Below, piece after piece: positions 22,632-28,930 of a stretch of DNA of 47,366 nucleotides. The DNA is from a virus. The translations under genes and the position numbers were made by a program. Each line of letters opens with the position of its first letter. Positions within the stretch are counted from its first letter, which is position 1. Under the pieces are notes generated by a model. That model worked only from the letters and a program-made list of their open reading frames with translations, searched no databases and was not told the origin of the DNA. The stretch lies in the IMG/VR virus record IMGVR_UViG_3300032285_002345, positions 1-47,366 of that record. One strand, given 5' to 3'.

Positions 22632-23195
22632 ATGAAAATTAAAATTGTTCTTCTAGCAACTTTGCTTGCTTTCGCAGGTGTTGCTTCTGCTCAGTCTTCA
22701 GTAACGACAACTTGGGGTGTTCAACCTTTGGTTCCAAATACAGCACAAAATCATATCGTTAATTTTGCAGCAAAAACTGCTATCAATGATACATTCGCAG
22801 TAGACGCTGGTATTTATACCACAGTTGGTGATACAACAAATGCTGTTACAAATCGTTATGAAGCTGGTTTAACTGGCAAGTATGAATTAACTTCTGTTGT
22901 TGCTGCTGACCTACGTGTTGCTACTGGTATTAAACAAAAGTCTGGTGTAAATGATTTTACATACTATTCTTTGGAGCCAGGGGTTAATGCTAAGTTTGGT
23001 GATATTACTGCTCGTGTAGCATTGCGTTATCGTGATGCATACCAAGGTGATGCCAACGCTGACCAATCACGCACAATGCGTTATGCATTAGGTTACAATG
23101 TAACTGCAAAAGATAAAGTTACTGTTGGTTATGATCGCCTACGTGGTGATGGTGCTAATAATACTACTTACGTTGCTTACACTCGTTCGTTCTAA
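22632..23195 (+). CDS. Secreted outer-membrane beta-barrel protein
   Basis: A 187-residue protein: signal peptide MKIKIVLLATLLAFAGVASA, then alternating short amphipathic strands (DLRVATGIKQ, ITARVALRYRD, MRYALGYNVT, DKVTVGYDRL) and the C-terminal TYVAYTRSF ending in Phe, the signal for Bam-dependent insertion. About 8-10 strands would form a small barrel. AAAAGGG upstream. A phage-encoded outer-membrane protein may block receptor use or alter permeability (inference). It follows the tmRNA by about 20 bases and may share its transcript. Confidence 0.75.
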   Translation: MKIKIVLLATLLAFAGVASAQSSVTTTWGVQPLVPNTAQNHIVNFAAKTAINDTFAVDAGIYTTVGDTTNAVTNRYEAGLTGKYELTSVVAADLRVATGIKQKSGVNDFTYYSLEPGVNAKFGDITARVALRYRDAYQGDANADQSRTMRYALGYNVTAKDKVTVGYDRLRGDGANNTTYVAYTRSF

Positions 23196-23197
23196 TT

Positions 23198-23461
23198 ATG
23201 GAAATTAAGCCACTGAGAAAAATGGTTTTGGTCGCTGAAAATGCAGTTGACCAAACCACTGAGTCTGGAATTATTTTAGAAGGAACTACTTCTAATCGCG
23301 ATTCTAAAACAGGCACAGTATTAGCAATAGGTTCTGAAGTTACCGCAGTTAATGTTGGTGATAAAATTTATTTGGAATGGAATAAGGGTCAAGTCGTTAA
23401 GATTGGTGATGCTCAACGTGTGATGATCAAAGAAGAATTTATTGTTGCAGTGGTTGATTGA
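23198..23461 (+). CDS. groES: GroES-like co-chaperonin
   Basis: An 87-residue protein: IKPLRKMVLVAENAVDQTTE with a mobile-loop region ESGIILEGTTS, then TGTVLAIGSEV and VGDKIYLEW, the Cpn10 fold order. It would cap host GroEL and help capsid protein folding, as T4 gp31 does by a different sequence. One-base overlap with the next gene. Confidence 0.85.
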   Translation: MEIKPLRKMVLVAENAVDQTTESGIILEGTTSNRDSKTGTVLAIGSEVTAVNVGDKIYLEWNKGQVVKIGDAQRVMIKEEFIVAVVD

Positions 23462-23979
23462 TGAAGGCTGCAGTAGTTTGCAATGGTCCAAGTAGATTTG
23501 CTTTTAATGGAAATTTAAAGTATAATTATACTATTGGTTGTAATATACCTTGGACCAAAGTTGATTCTACAGTTATACTTGATGGTAATGTAATACATCG
23601 CTGGGCAGGAGATCCTAAACTGATTTCTTGTCCAGCCTTTTTTACAACTAGAGCATGGCGTACTACTGATGAGATTCGGTTTAGAAACTATATAATCGAC
23701 AATAATCTTTTTATTGATTTGATGCCAGATTATCCTGAGTTTTATTCTGCTGGTCATGTTGCTGCATTAGTTATGTGCGAAAATGATTACACAGAACTTG
23801 ATATATTTGGGGTTGACTCAATGTTCGAGGATACTGTTGAGAGTTTTACTAATACGTTGGTGTATGATTTTAATCCAGATTCTGAACAACAACGAATAGT
23901 AAATTGGAGGTTGAACTGGGATAAACTCCAAAATGATTATCCTGAAGTAACTTTTAATTTCATAAGGGACAAAAAATGA
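23461..23979 (+). CDS. Conserved phage protein, possible glycosyltransferase-like fold
   Basis: A 172-residue protein. A TTG 3 bases earlier is in frame, but the ATG at 23461 is taken. Opening MKAAVVCNGPSRFAFNG, then IGCNIPW and ELDIFGVDSMFEDT resemble DUF115 or sialyltransferase-like phage proteins that begin with a VxxNGPS loop, which would bind a nucleotide sugar. I am not sure of this. Gene is overlapped by the next at ATGA. Confidence 0.6.
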   Translation: MKAAVVCNGPSRFAFNGNLKYNYTIGCNIPWTKVDSTVILDGNVIHRWAGDPKLISCPAFFTTRAWRTTDEIRFRNYIIDNNLFIDLMPDYPEFYSAGHVAALVMCENDYTELDIFGVDSMFEDTVESFTNTLVYDFNPDSEQQRIVNWRLNWDKLQNDYPEVTFNFIRDKK

Positions 23980-24164
23980 AAAAATTTTTAATTGCATTTA
24001 ATATTTTAATTTGGTCAGTAGTTTGTTTTGAGACTGCTACATATGCAGCTGAACCAGCAAAAGATCAACCAAATTGTGTAACTAAGGATAAGAAAGGTAA
24101 TTGCCCACCTGCTCCAAAGTCACCAAAGCCAACTCCAAAGAAAAAAGCTGAAGAGAAGAAATAA
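23976..24164 (+). CDS. Small exported Lys/Pro-rich protein
   Basis: A 62-residue protein with a signal peptide (about 24 residues, ending TYAA) and a short mature part with two Cys and a PKSPKPTPKKK tail. Expected in the periplasm. Third exported protein in this 3 kb; function unknown. Confidence 0.6.
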   Translation: MKKFLIAFNILIWSVVCFETATYAAEPAKDQPNCVTKDKKGNCPPAPKSPKPTPKKKAEEKK

Positions 24165-24169
24165 TTCTT

Positions 24170-24177
24170 CCTAAATA
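24170..24177 (+). promoter_or_regulatory. Putative late promoter octamer (CCTAAATA)
   Basis: CCTAAATA six bases after the previous stop; expected +1 near 24183, 63 bases before the gene at 24246. Confidence 0.55.
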
Positions 24178-24245
24178 ATAGATACAGTGGGTTGTAGGTT
24201 CCCAATAAAACCTTCATTTTACACACAACACAGAAAGGGACATTT

Positions 24246-24530
24246 ATGTCTAACATGACTCCGTTCGAGATTCGCCTTGAACTACTAAAAATGGCGAAAG
24301 ACATGCTTAACGATGAATACTACGGTAAGCGTGAAGTAATTAGCAATAGTTGGCATGCAAAACTTGAAGTTGCTAAAATCAATGGTGGCGAGTTACCTGA
24401 ACATCCAGGATTTCCAGCCTACCCATCCGAAACAGAAATAATTGCCAAGGCTCAAACCCTTAATGGTTTTGTTTCAAATGTTTCAAACATCCCACTAGAT
24501 ACAAAGACTACTAGCAAAAAGTCCACCTGA
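24246..24530 (+). CDS. Conserved T4-like phage protein
   Basis: A 94-residue protein opening MSNMTPFEIRLELLKMAKDM, a helix followed by acidic and Pro-rich segments (GELPEHPGFPAYPSE). A protein of this type is found in T4-like cyanophages. GAAAGGG upstream. A strong terminator 11 bases after its stop isolates it as a single-gene late unit. Confidence 0.7.
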   Translation: MSNMTPFEIRLELLKMAKDMLNDEYYGKREVISNSWHAKLEVAKINGGELPEHPGFPAYPSETEIIAKAQTLNGFVSNVSNIPLDTKTTSKKST

Positions 24531-24540
24531 TAGGGAATTG

Positions 24541-24569
24541 GGCAGGTGTTCGCGCACCTGCCTTCTTTT
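24541..24569 (+). terminator. Strong Rho-independent terminator
   Basis: 8-bp perfect stem GGCAGGTG/CACCTGCC with TTCGCG loop, followed by TTCTTTT. It ends the 24246 unit just before the hydrolase gene. Confidence 0.88.
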
Positions 24570-24581
24570 AAAGGAGAACAT

Positions 24582-25184
24582 ATGCGTACATATCGTATAT
24601 ACATACCAATATTATTGTTGTTATTCAGTATTATATTATTAACAAAGAATGCGTTTTCAGATTCCGTTCTACTCGATGTAAGTTACAATCAACTAACCAA
24701 AGAAACTCAAAAACAAATCGACTGCCTTGCTCAAAATATTTACCATGAGGCTGGTTATGAAGCCAGAGAAGGTAAAGAAGCAGTTGCTCTTGTTACAATC
24801 AATAGGACTCAGGATCCTAGATTCCCAAAAGATATATGCGGAGTTGTTAAACAAAAGACAACTTCAGTTTGTCAGTTTTCATGGTTCTGCCAAAATGTTT
24901 CTATAAAGAATAGAGATGTTTATGAAGATGCTAGGAATGTAGCAGTTTATGTTTATGCTAACTATGAAAATCTAAAAGACATAACAAAAGGTGCGTTATA
25001 CTATCACGCAGATTATGTAAATCCAAGATGGAAACTCGAAAAGACTACTGTAATAGGTAGACATATTTTTTATAAAGAAAGTGGTAAATACTATGATGTC
25101 CAAAATGAACCTGCAATTGAAGGAAGAACAGTCAAAACATTCTTTTATGCTTCTGATGGAAGAGATAACTCTACCAAGCGTTAA
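24582..25184 (+). CDS. SleB-type cell-wall hydrolase
   Basis: A 200-residue protein. AAAGGAG lies 5 bases before the ATG at 24582. Residues 5-25 are a signal-anchor helix (YIPILLLLFSIILL), so the enzyme is exported. CLAQNIYHEAGYEAREGKEA is the Hydrolase_2 active-site motif (catalytic Glu), and CQFSWFCQN and GALYYHAD follow. It cuts peptidoglycan from the periplasm. Together with the GH19 endolysin this gives two dedicated wall enzymes. It overlaps the ClpP-like gene by about 90 bases. Confidence 0.85.
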   Translation: MRTYRIYIPILLLLFSIILLTKNAFSDSVLLDVSYNQLTKETQKQIDCLAQNIYHEAGYEAREGKEAVALVTINRTQDPRFPKDICGVVKQKTTSVCQFSWFCQNVSIKNRDVYEDARNVAVYVYANYENLKDITKGALYYHADYVNPRWKLEKTTVIGRHIFYKESGKYYDVQNEPAIEGRTVKTFFYASDGRDNSTKR

Positions 25185-25650
25185 GACTGCAGTTGAATGG
25201 ATTTTTGAAGCAAACTTTTCTGAAGAACCACCTGAACTACTTAATCTAATTATTACAAGTCCAGGTGGTGATTTGAATGCAGCATTTTCATTAATAGATA
25301 CAATGAAGGGATCTGCAATCCCAGTTAGAACTATTGGTCTTGGCCAAGTTGCTTCTGCTGGACTTATGATTTTTATTGCTGGCGCAAAAGGACATCGTCT
25401 TCTTACCCCAAACACTTCTATTCTGAGTCATCAATACTCATGGGGTGCGTTTGGTAAGGAGCATGAATTATTTGCTCAAGTTAAAGAATTTGATTTAACT
25501 ACAAAAAAAATGATTGCTCACTATAAAAAGTGCACTGGCTTATCTGAAGCAAAGATTCGCGAAGTATTATTGCCACCCCAAGATATTTGGTTGAGTGCAA
25601 CAGAAGCAAAAAAATTAGGATTATGCGATGACATTAAAGACCTTTCTTGA
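25093..25650 (+). CDS. ClpP-like protease
   Basis: About 185 residues from the ATG at 25093 (GTG 25081 and ATG 25096 are alternatives). Catalytic triad visible: Ser in GQVASAGL, His in ILSHQYSWG, Asp in PPQDIWLS; NLIITSPGGDLNAA is the oxyanion loop. T4-like cyanophages carry a very similar protein. It may act as a peptidase with or without host ClpX, or in capsid maturation; proof is lacking. The N-terminus overlaps the SleB gene in another frame. Confidence 0.85.
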   Translation: MMSKMNLQLKEEQSKHSFMLLMEEITLPSVKTAVEWIFEANFSEEPPELLNLIITSPGGDLNAAFSLIDTMKGSAIPVRTIGLGQVASAGLMIFIAGAKGHRLLTPNTSILSHQYSWGAFGKEHELFAQVKEFDLTTKKMIAHYKKCTGLSEAKIREVLLPPQDIWLSATEAKKLGLCDDIKDLS

Positions 25651-25819
25651 TTATTGTAAGTATTCTGGTTTATGGATTACATTTGCAATTAATCCATATC
25701 ACTGGACAATTAGTGGATCTTTTCAAACACCAACTGATATGGATCCAGCATATTATGGATTCTATTTTACTTTCGGACCAATCGCTGTCCGTGGAGTATT
25801 AGATGATGGTTCATGGTAA
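25628..25819 (+). CDS. Small conserved phage protein
   Basis: A 63-residue protein with aromatic strands (WITFAINPYHWTISG, YYGFYFTFGPIAVRG) ending DDGSW. This pattern is found next to ClpP in other T4-like phages. Function unknown. Confidence 0.65.
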   Translation: MTLKTFLDYCKYSGLWITFAINPYHWTISGSFQTPTDMDPAYYGFYFTFGPIAVRGVLDDGSW

Positions 25820-25835
25820 ACTTTAAGGAGATTAT

Positions 25836-26045
25836 ATGACTACTGAAAAAACATTTATTATCGCAGTAACTATTGGTATTATTGCATTAATTGGTGCGAT
25901 GTCCCATAACCAATATGCAGAGTTAAAATCTATGGAGCGTAATATTGAATCTGCAATTGTAAAGGGTATTGACCCTGTTGCGGTAAAATGTGCATATTCC
26001 CCTCAATCTACTATGTGTACCGTATACGCTGCAAAGGCGAAATAA
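25836..26045 (+). CDS. Small membrane-anchored protein
   Basis: A 69-residue protein: one N-terminal transmembrane helix (FIIAVTIGIIALIGAMS), then a helix and a short segment with two Cys (KCAYSPQSTMCTVY). AAGGAGA upstream. Resembles small anchored proteins of other myoviruses; function unknown. Confidence 0.6.
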   Translation: MTTEKTFIIAVTIGIIALIGAMSHNQYAELKSMERNIESAIVKGIDPVAVKCAYSPQSTMCTVYAAKAK

Positions 26046-26086
26046 CCCTATAAAGTTGAGGGGATTACAAAATATCCCTTTACTTT
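26046..26086 (+). repeat. Stem-loop/promoter cassette, copy C
   Basis: CCCTATAAAGTTGAGGGG (26046-26063), 12 bases, then CCCTTTACTTT. Shares TTGAGGGG and the -35 block with copies at 4195 and 8584. GGGAT/ATCCC in this copy can pair (5 bp), overlapping the promoter -35 edge. Confidence 0.5.
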
Positions 26087-26107
26087 TATTTTAAATTAGG
26101 GTATAAT
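26079..26107 (+). promoter_or_regulatory. Sigma-70-type promoter of the 26115 gene
   Basis: TTTACT at 26079-26084, 17 bp, TATAAT at 26102-26107. Predicted +1 near 26114, next to the GTG at 26115. Confidence 0.75.
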
Positions 26108-26114
26108 ATATACT

Positions 26115-26489
26115 GTGTTAACTACTTTTGATGACTATATTATGCAAATGATTTTTACATCGCCAGGAAAATCAAAGAAACGTAAACCCAACGCAAAACA
26201 ACGCGAGTTAGATGCAAGTTGGGAAGCGTTAAAAAAGAAGTATCCAGCAAAGACGATTGTTTCAAAACCACAATCACTCAGCGAGGTATACTCACTTGGG
26301 AAACCTGCTTGTCGTGAGACACCTAAGATTCCAAGTCTTCCATTCACTGGTGGACCTTGCGCCTTAAAACCAAATCCAGTTTATACAGGTGATAAGATCA
26401 AAGGTATTGGTACTATGCATAAGTCTAATGCAGTTCCAGTTTTTAGTGATGAACAAGCAATTGAAATTGCAACAATGCGTAGAAATTGA
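26115..26489 (+). CDS. Conserved basic phage protein
   Basis: Up to 124 residues from GTG 26115, which sits at the predicted +1 (leaderless); the ATG at 26142 is an alternative, without a clear ribosome site. A basic start (KSKKRKPNAKQRELDASWEAL) is followed by PSLPFTGGPCALKPNPVYTG, with Pro and Gly-rich loops. I recognise the type from phages of varied hosts, but not its function. Confidence 0.6.
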   Translation: MLTTFDDYIMQMIFTSPGKSKKRKPNAKQRELDASWEALKKKYPAKTIVSKPQSLSEVYSLGKPACRETPKIPSLPFTGGPCALKPNPVYTGDKIKGIGTMHKSNAVPVFSDEQAIEIATMRRN

Positions 26490-26490
26490 T

Positions 26491-26519
26491 TTGACTTTTA
26501 ACTTAAGATAAAGTATAAT
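26491..26519 (+). promoter_or_regulatory. Sigma-70-type promoter of the gp33-gp59-gp32 block
   Basis: TTGACT at 26491-26496, 17 bp, TATAAT at 26514-26519. Expected +1 is 26526, the A of the next gene's ATG. Confidence 0.8.
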
Positions 26520-26525
26520 AATATT

Positions 26526-26738
26526 ATGGATTACAAAACACGACGCCAAGAACTCTTAATTGAAAAAATGAAACTAGATAAATTCTTTACGATGTATCTA
26601 GATAAATTTGATAAGCAAATGGACCCCGAGAAACCAAACACTCCTATTTGGAAACTCTATAAACAAAAGTCAGGCGACTATAATAAATTGTGTCAAGAGA
26701 TTCGCAATACTGAATATTGGATTAAAAAGAATGTTTAA
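26526..26738 (+). CDS. Small helical protein (leaderless)
   Basis: A 70-residue basic helical protein (MDYKTRRQELLIEKMKLDKF) starting at the predicted transcript start. The C-terminal half is KQKSGDYNKLCQEIRN. No recognised family. It overlaps gp33 by 8 bases and opens the replication/late-transcription operon. Confidence 0.6.
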   Translation: MDYKTRRQELLIEKMKLDKFFTMYLDKFDKQMDPEKPNTPIWKLYKQKSGDYNKLCQEIRNTEYWIKKNV

Positions 26739-26946
26739 ATCTTCTAATGATTTTTCCATGCATATTGAGCAAATTGTTCGTGATAACAATATCTCTTATA
26801 TGGATGCTGTTCTTCAGTATTGTAAAGAAAATTTTATTGAACCACAGGATATTGCTAAACTTGTAAATAAATCGCTCAAGGATAAACTTGAGGTAAATTT
26901 TCAAGATGAAAATTATCTGCCTAAAAGAGCAAAACTAGATGTCTAG
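26731..26946 (+). CDS. 33: gp33-like late transcription coactivator
   Basis: A 71-residue protein from the ATG at 26731. SYMDAVLQYCKENFIEP, IAKLVNKSLKDKLE and DENYLPKRAKLDV match the T4 gp33 helical core and C-terminal clamp-binding tail. gp33 binds the RNA polymerase beta flap and, with gp55 and the gp45 sliding clamp, activates late promoters. gp33, gp59 and gp32 lie together here as in T4, which supports the call. gp55 and gp45 are outside the window. Confidence 0.8.
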   Translation: MFKSSNDFSMHIEQIVRDNNISYMDAVLQYCKENFIEPQDIAKLVNKSLKDKLEVNFQDENYLPKRAKLDV

Positions 26947-27133
26947 AATTGTTTATTTGATACCACCAGTAGTATCAATTTTATTTCTTGTTGTAATAAT
27001 TTCATTTGCTAGAATGGCAGATAAAAGAGAAGATAGGTATATTCGTTATGATTGTTCTATTGCTGAGATTTCACCAGACTTTCCTGTTGAAGTTAAAAAC
27101 GCATGTAGGAAGAAATTAAGTGGACGGATTTAA
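26939..27133 (+). CDS. Small membrane protein
   Basis: A 64-residue protein with an N-terminal transmembrane helix (VYLIPPVVSILFLVVIISF) and a charged C-terminal part with two Cys. Placed between gp33 and gp59 and overlapping both. Function unknown. Confidence 0.6.
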   Translation: MSRIVYLIPPVVSILFLVVIISFARMADKREDRYIRYDCSIAEISPDFPVEVKNACRKKLSGRI

Positions 27134-27728
27134 AGCATATCGTTATTATCTCGCATTGAAGTTGCACTTTACCTCTGAAAAATTTAACGTCTTTGAAAAC
27201 AGAGGAAATGTTAAAGGATCTCGTGAAGCATTTGAGGCAAGAAATGATAGATATATATTTGAGAAGTTGGCAAGAAAGATTGGTAACGATCGTGATATCA
27301 TCCAGTTCTTTGTTGCAAATTTTGCTTATGGTAATGAGTCTGCAATTTATGCAGGACAAGAAGCCGATGATAATTTAGCAGAGTGGAATAGGCGTAAACA
27401 AAGTATCACTAAAATCTTTATTGATGATCTAGCGTCTTTATTGACTTATGTTGAGATAAATAAGTTACCAACTTCTAGTATCTTTGATTTTAATTTTAAT
27501 GAATACCCAGCTGCATTAAAACTGTTTCTTGGTGGTAAAATTTCAATCGAAACTTTAGTAATTGTAAATGAACTTGATCATATCGTTGAACACTGGCTTG
27601 ATAATCCAACTGTGCAACATATATGGAGTAATGAATTATTACGAATCAAGAAGTTGATTGGTTTCGTTAAATACGATAAAGAAAAACTACGTAAGATATT
27701 TACACATTTTGTTGAAGAGTTAGATTAA
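27120..27728 (+). CDS. 59: gp59-like helicase loader
   Basis: A 202-residue protein starting GTG at 27120 (MDGFKAYRYYLALKLHFTSE). The YLALKLHFTSEKFNVFENRG opening, RNDRYIFEKLARK and KLFLGGKISIETLVIVNE match the T4-type gp59 loader, which places the gp41 helicase on forked DNA covered by gp32. Position between gp33 and gp32 is as in T4. GTG start overlaps the previous gene by 14 bases. Confidence 0.82.
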   Translation: MDGFKAYRYYLALKLHFTSEKFNVFENRGNVKGSREAFEARNDRYIFEKLARKIGNDRDIIQFFVANFAYGNESAIYAGQEADDNLAEWNRRKQSITKIFIDDLASLLTYVEINKLPTSSIFDFNFNEYPAALKLFLGGKISIETLVIVNELDHIVEHWLDNPTVQHIWSNELLRIKKLIGFVKYDKEKLRKIFTHFVEELD

Positions 27729-27729
27729 A

Positions 27730-27951
27730 ATGGGTCGCACTTATTATAAATCATCAAAGAACTATGATGATTCTGATTTTGGTAATCGTTCAGGGAAACC
27801 TGCCAAACATTCTAGTGGTAAAAAAACTGGTGGAATGAGAACGATAAATAACTATGTTGAAGATGATTATGATTTGAATGACGAAGACTTTAATGATGAG
27901 GTTGAGTTAGATGATAATATTTCAATACAACATAATACTAATACAAAGTAA
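27730..27951 (+). CDS. Small acidic protein upstream of gp32
   Basis: A 73-residue protein with a basic Gly/Ser/Lys first half (NRSGKPAKHSSGKKTGG) and a very acidic second half (YDLNDEDFNDEVELDD). Probably disordered. The charge split resembles adaptor proteins that meet gp32's own acidic tail; function unknown. Confidence 0.55.
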   Translation: MGRTYYKSSKNYDDSDFGNRSGKPAKHSSGKKTGGMRTINNYVEDDYDLNDEDFNDEVELDDNISIQHNTNTK

Positions 27952-27977
27952 TATTTTTAATACAAAGGAAACATACG

Positions 27978-28889
27978 ATGGATATTCAAACACTCCGTAA
28001 AATGCGCAATCAAGACTTCAGCAAAATCGCTGGAGAATTTGATAAAATCTCTAACCCACAAAGTGGCGAAAAAAAGTCTTATGACGATAATCGCTTCTGG
28101 CGTCTAGAAGGCGATAAGGCTGGTAACGGAACAGCTACTCTACGATTTCTACCACGTGTCGAAGGCGATGAACTCCCATGGGTTCGTATCTTCAGCCATG
28201 GCTTCCAAGGTCCAACTGGAAAGTGGTATATCGAAAACTCCCTAACAACTCTTGGTGAAAATGATCCAGTCGGTGAATTGAACACTATGCTTTGGAACTC
28301 AGGTTCTGATGCTAATAAAGAGATCGCTCGTAAACAAAAGCGTAAGTTATCTTTCACTGCCAACGTACTCATTGTGTCTGATCCAAAGCACCCTGAGAAT
28401 GAAGGTAAGGTATTCTTGTTTAAATTCGGCAAGAAAATCTTTGATAAGATTATGGATAAAGCACGTCCAACCTTCGAAGACGAAAAGCCAGTAAACGTGT
28501 TTGATTTGTGGGAAGGAGCCAACTTTAAATTGCGTATGCGCAAGAAAGATGGTTATGCTAACTACGATGAGTCCGTGTTTTCTGACCCATGTCCAGTTGC
28601 TGAAAGTGATGAAGAAATTGTTCGTATCGTTAATGCTCAACATAAGTTGTCTGAGTTTACCGATCGCAGCAACTTCAAATCTTATGACGAATTGAAGAAG
28701 AAACTTGATGCAGTTCTTTCTGGTGATACTTTTGCTGGTAAGTCTGCTGCTCAAATGACTGAAGAAGATCGTCCAGTTGCTGCCGCACCTACCTTTGCTT
28801 CTAAGCCAGCACCATCTTTAAAGTCTGTTGATAATGACGACGATGAAGATGTTATGTCTTACTTTAAGAAAATTGCTGCTGAAGAATAA
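27978..28889 (+). CDS. 32: gp32 single-stranded DNA-binding protein
   Basis: A 303-residue protein with the T4 gp32 plan: an N-terminal basic B-like segment (LRKMRNQDFSKI), a core OB fold (ATLRFLPRVEGDELPWVRIF, YIENSLTTLGENDPV, VLIVSDPKHPENEGKVFLFK) and an acidic tail (VDNDDDEDVMSYFKKI). The T4 zinc ligands (His-Cys3) are not obvious, as in cyanophage versions. It coats ssDNA in replication, recombination and repair. Ends at a strong bidirectional terminator. Confidence 0.92.
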   Translation: MDIQTLRKMRNQDFSKIAGEFDKISNPQSGEKKSYDDNRFWRLEGDKAGNGTATLRFLPRVEGDELPWVRIFSHGFQGPTGKWYIENSLTTLGENDPVGELNTMLWNSGSDANKEIARKQKRKLSFTANVLIVSDPKHPENEGKVFLFKFGKKIFDKIMDKARPTFEDEKPVNVFDLWEGANFKLRMRKKDGYANYDESVFSDPCPVAESDEEIVRIVNAQHKLSEFTDRSNFKSYDELKKKLDAVLSGDTFAGKSAAQMTEEDRPVAAAPTFASKPAPSLKSVDNDDDEDVMSYFKKIAAEE

Positions 28890-28902
28890 TTCAGTGGTTG
28901 TT

Positions 28903-28930
28903 AAAAAGGGCACTTCGGTGCCCTTTTTTT
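28903..28930. terminator. Bidirectional Rho-independent terminator
   Basis: An 11-bp perfect stem (AAAAAGGGCAC/GTGCCCTTTTT) with a TTCG tetraloop. A-run and T-run on the two sides serve both the gp32 transcript and the minus-strand tail gene ending at 28929. Confidence 0.92.
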
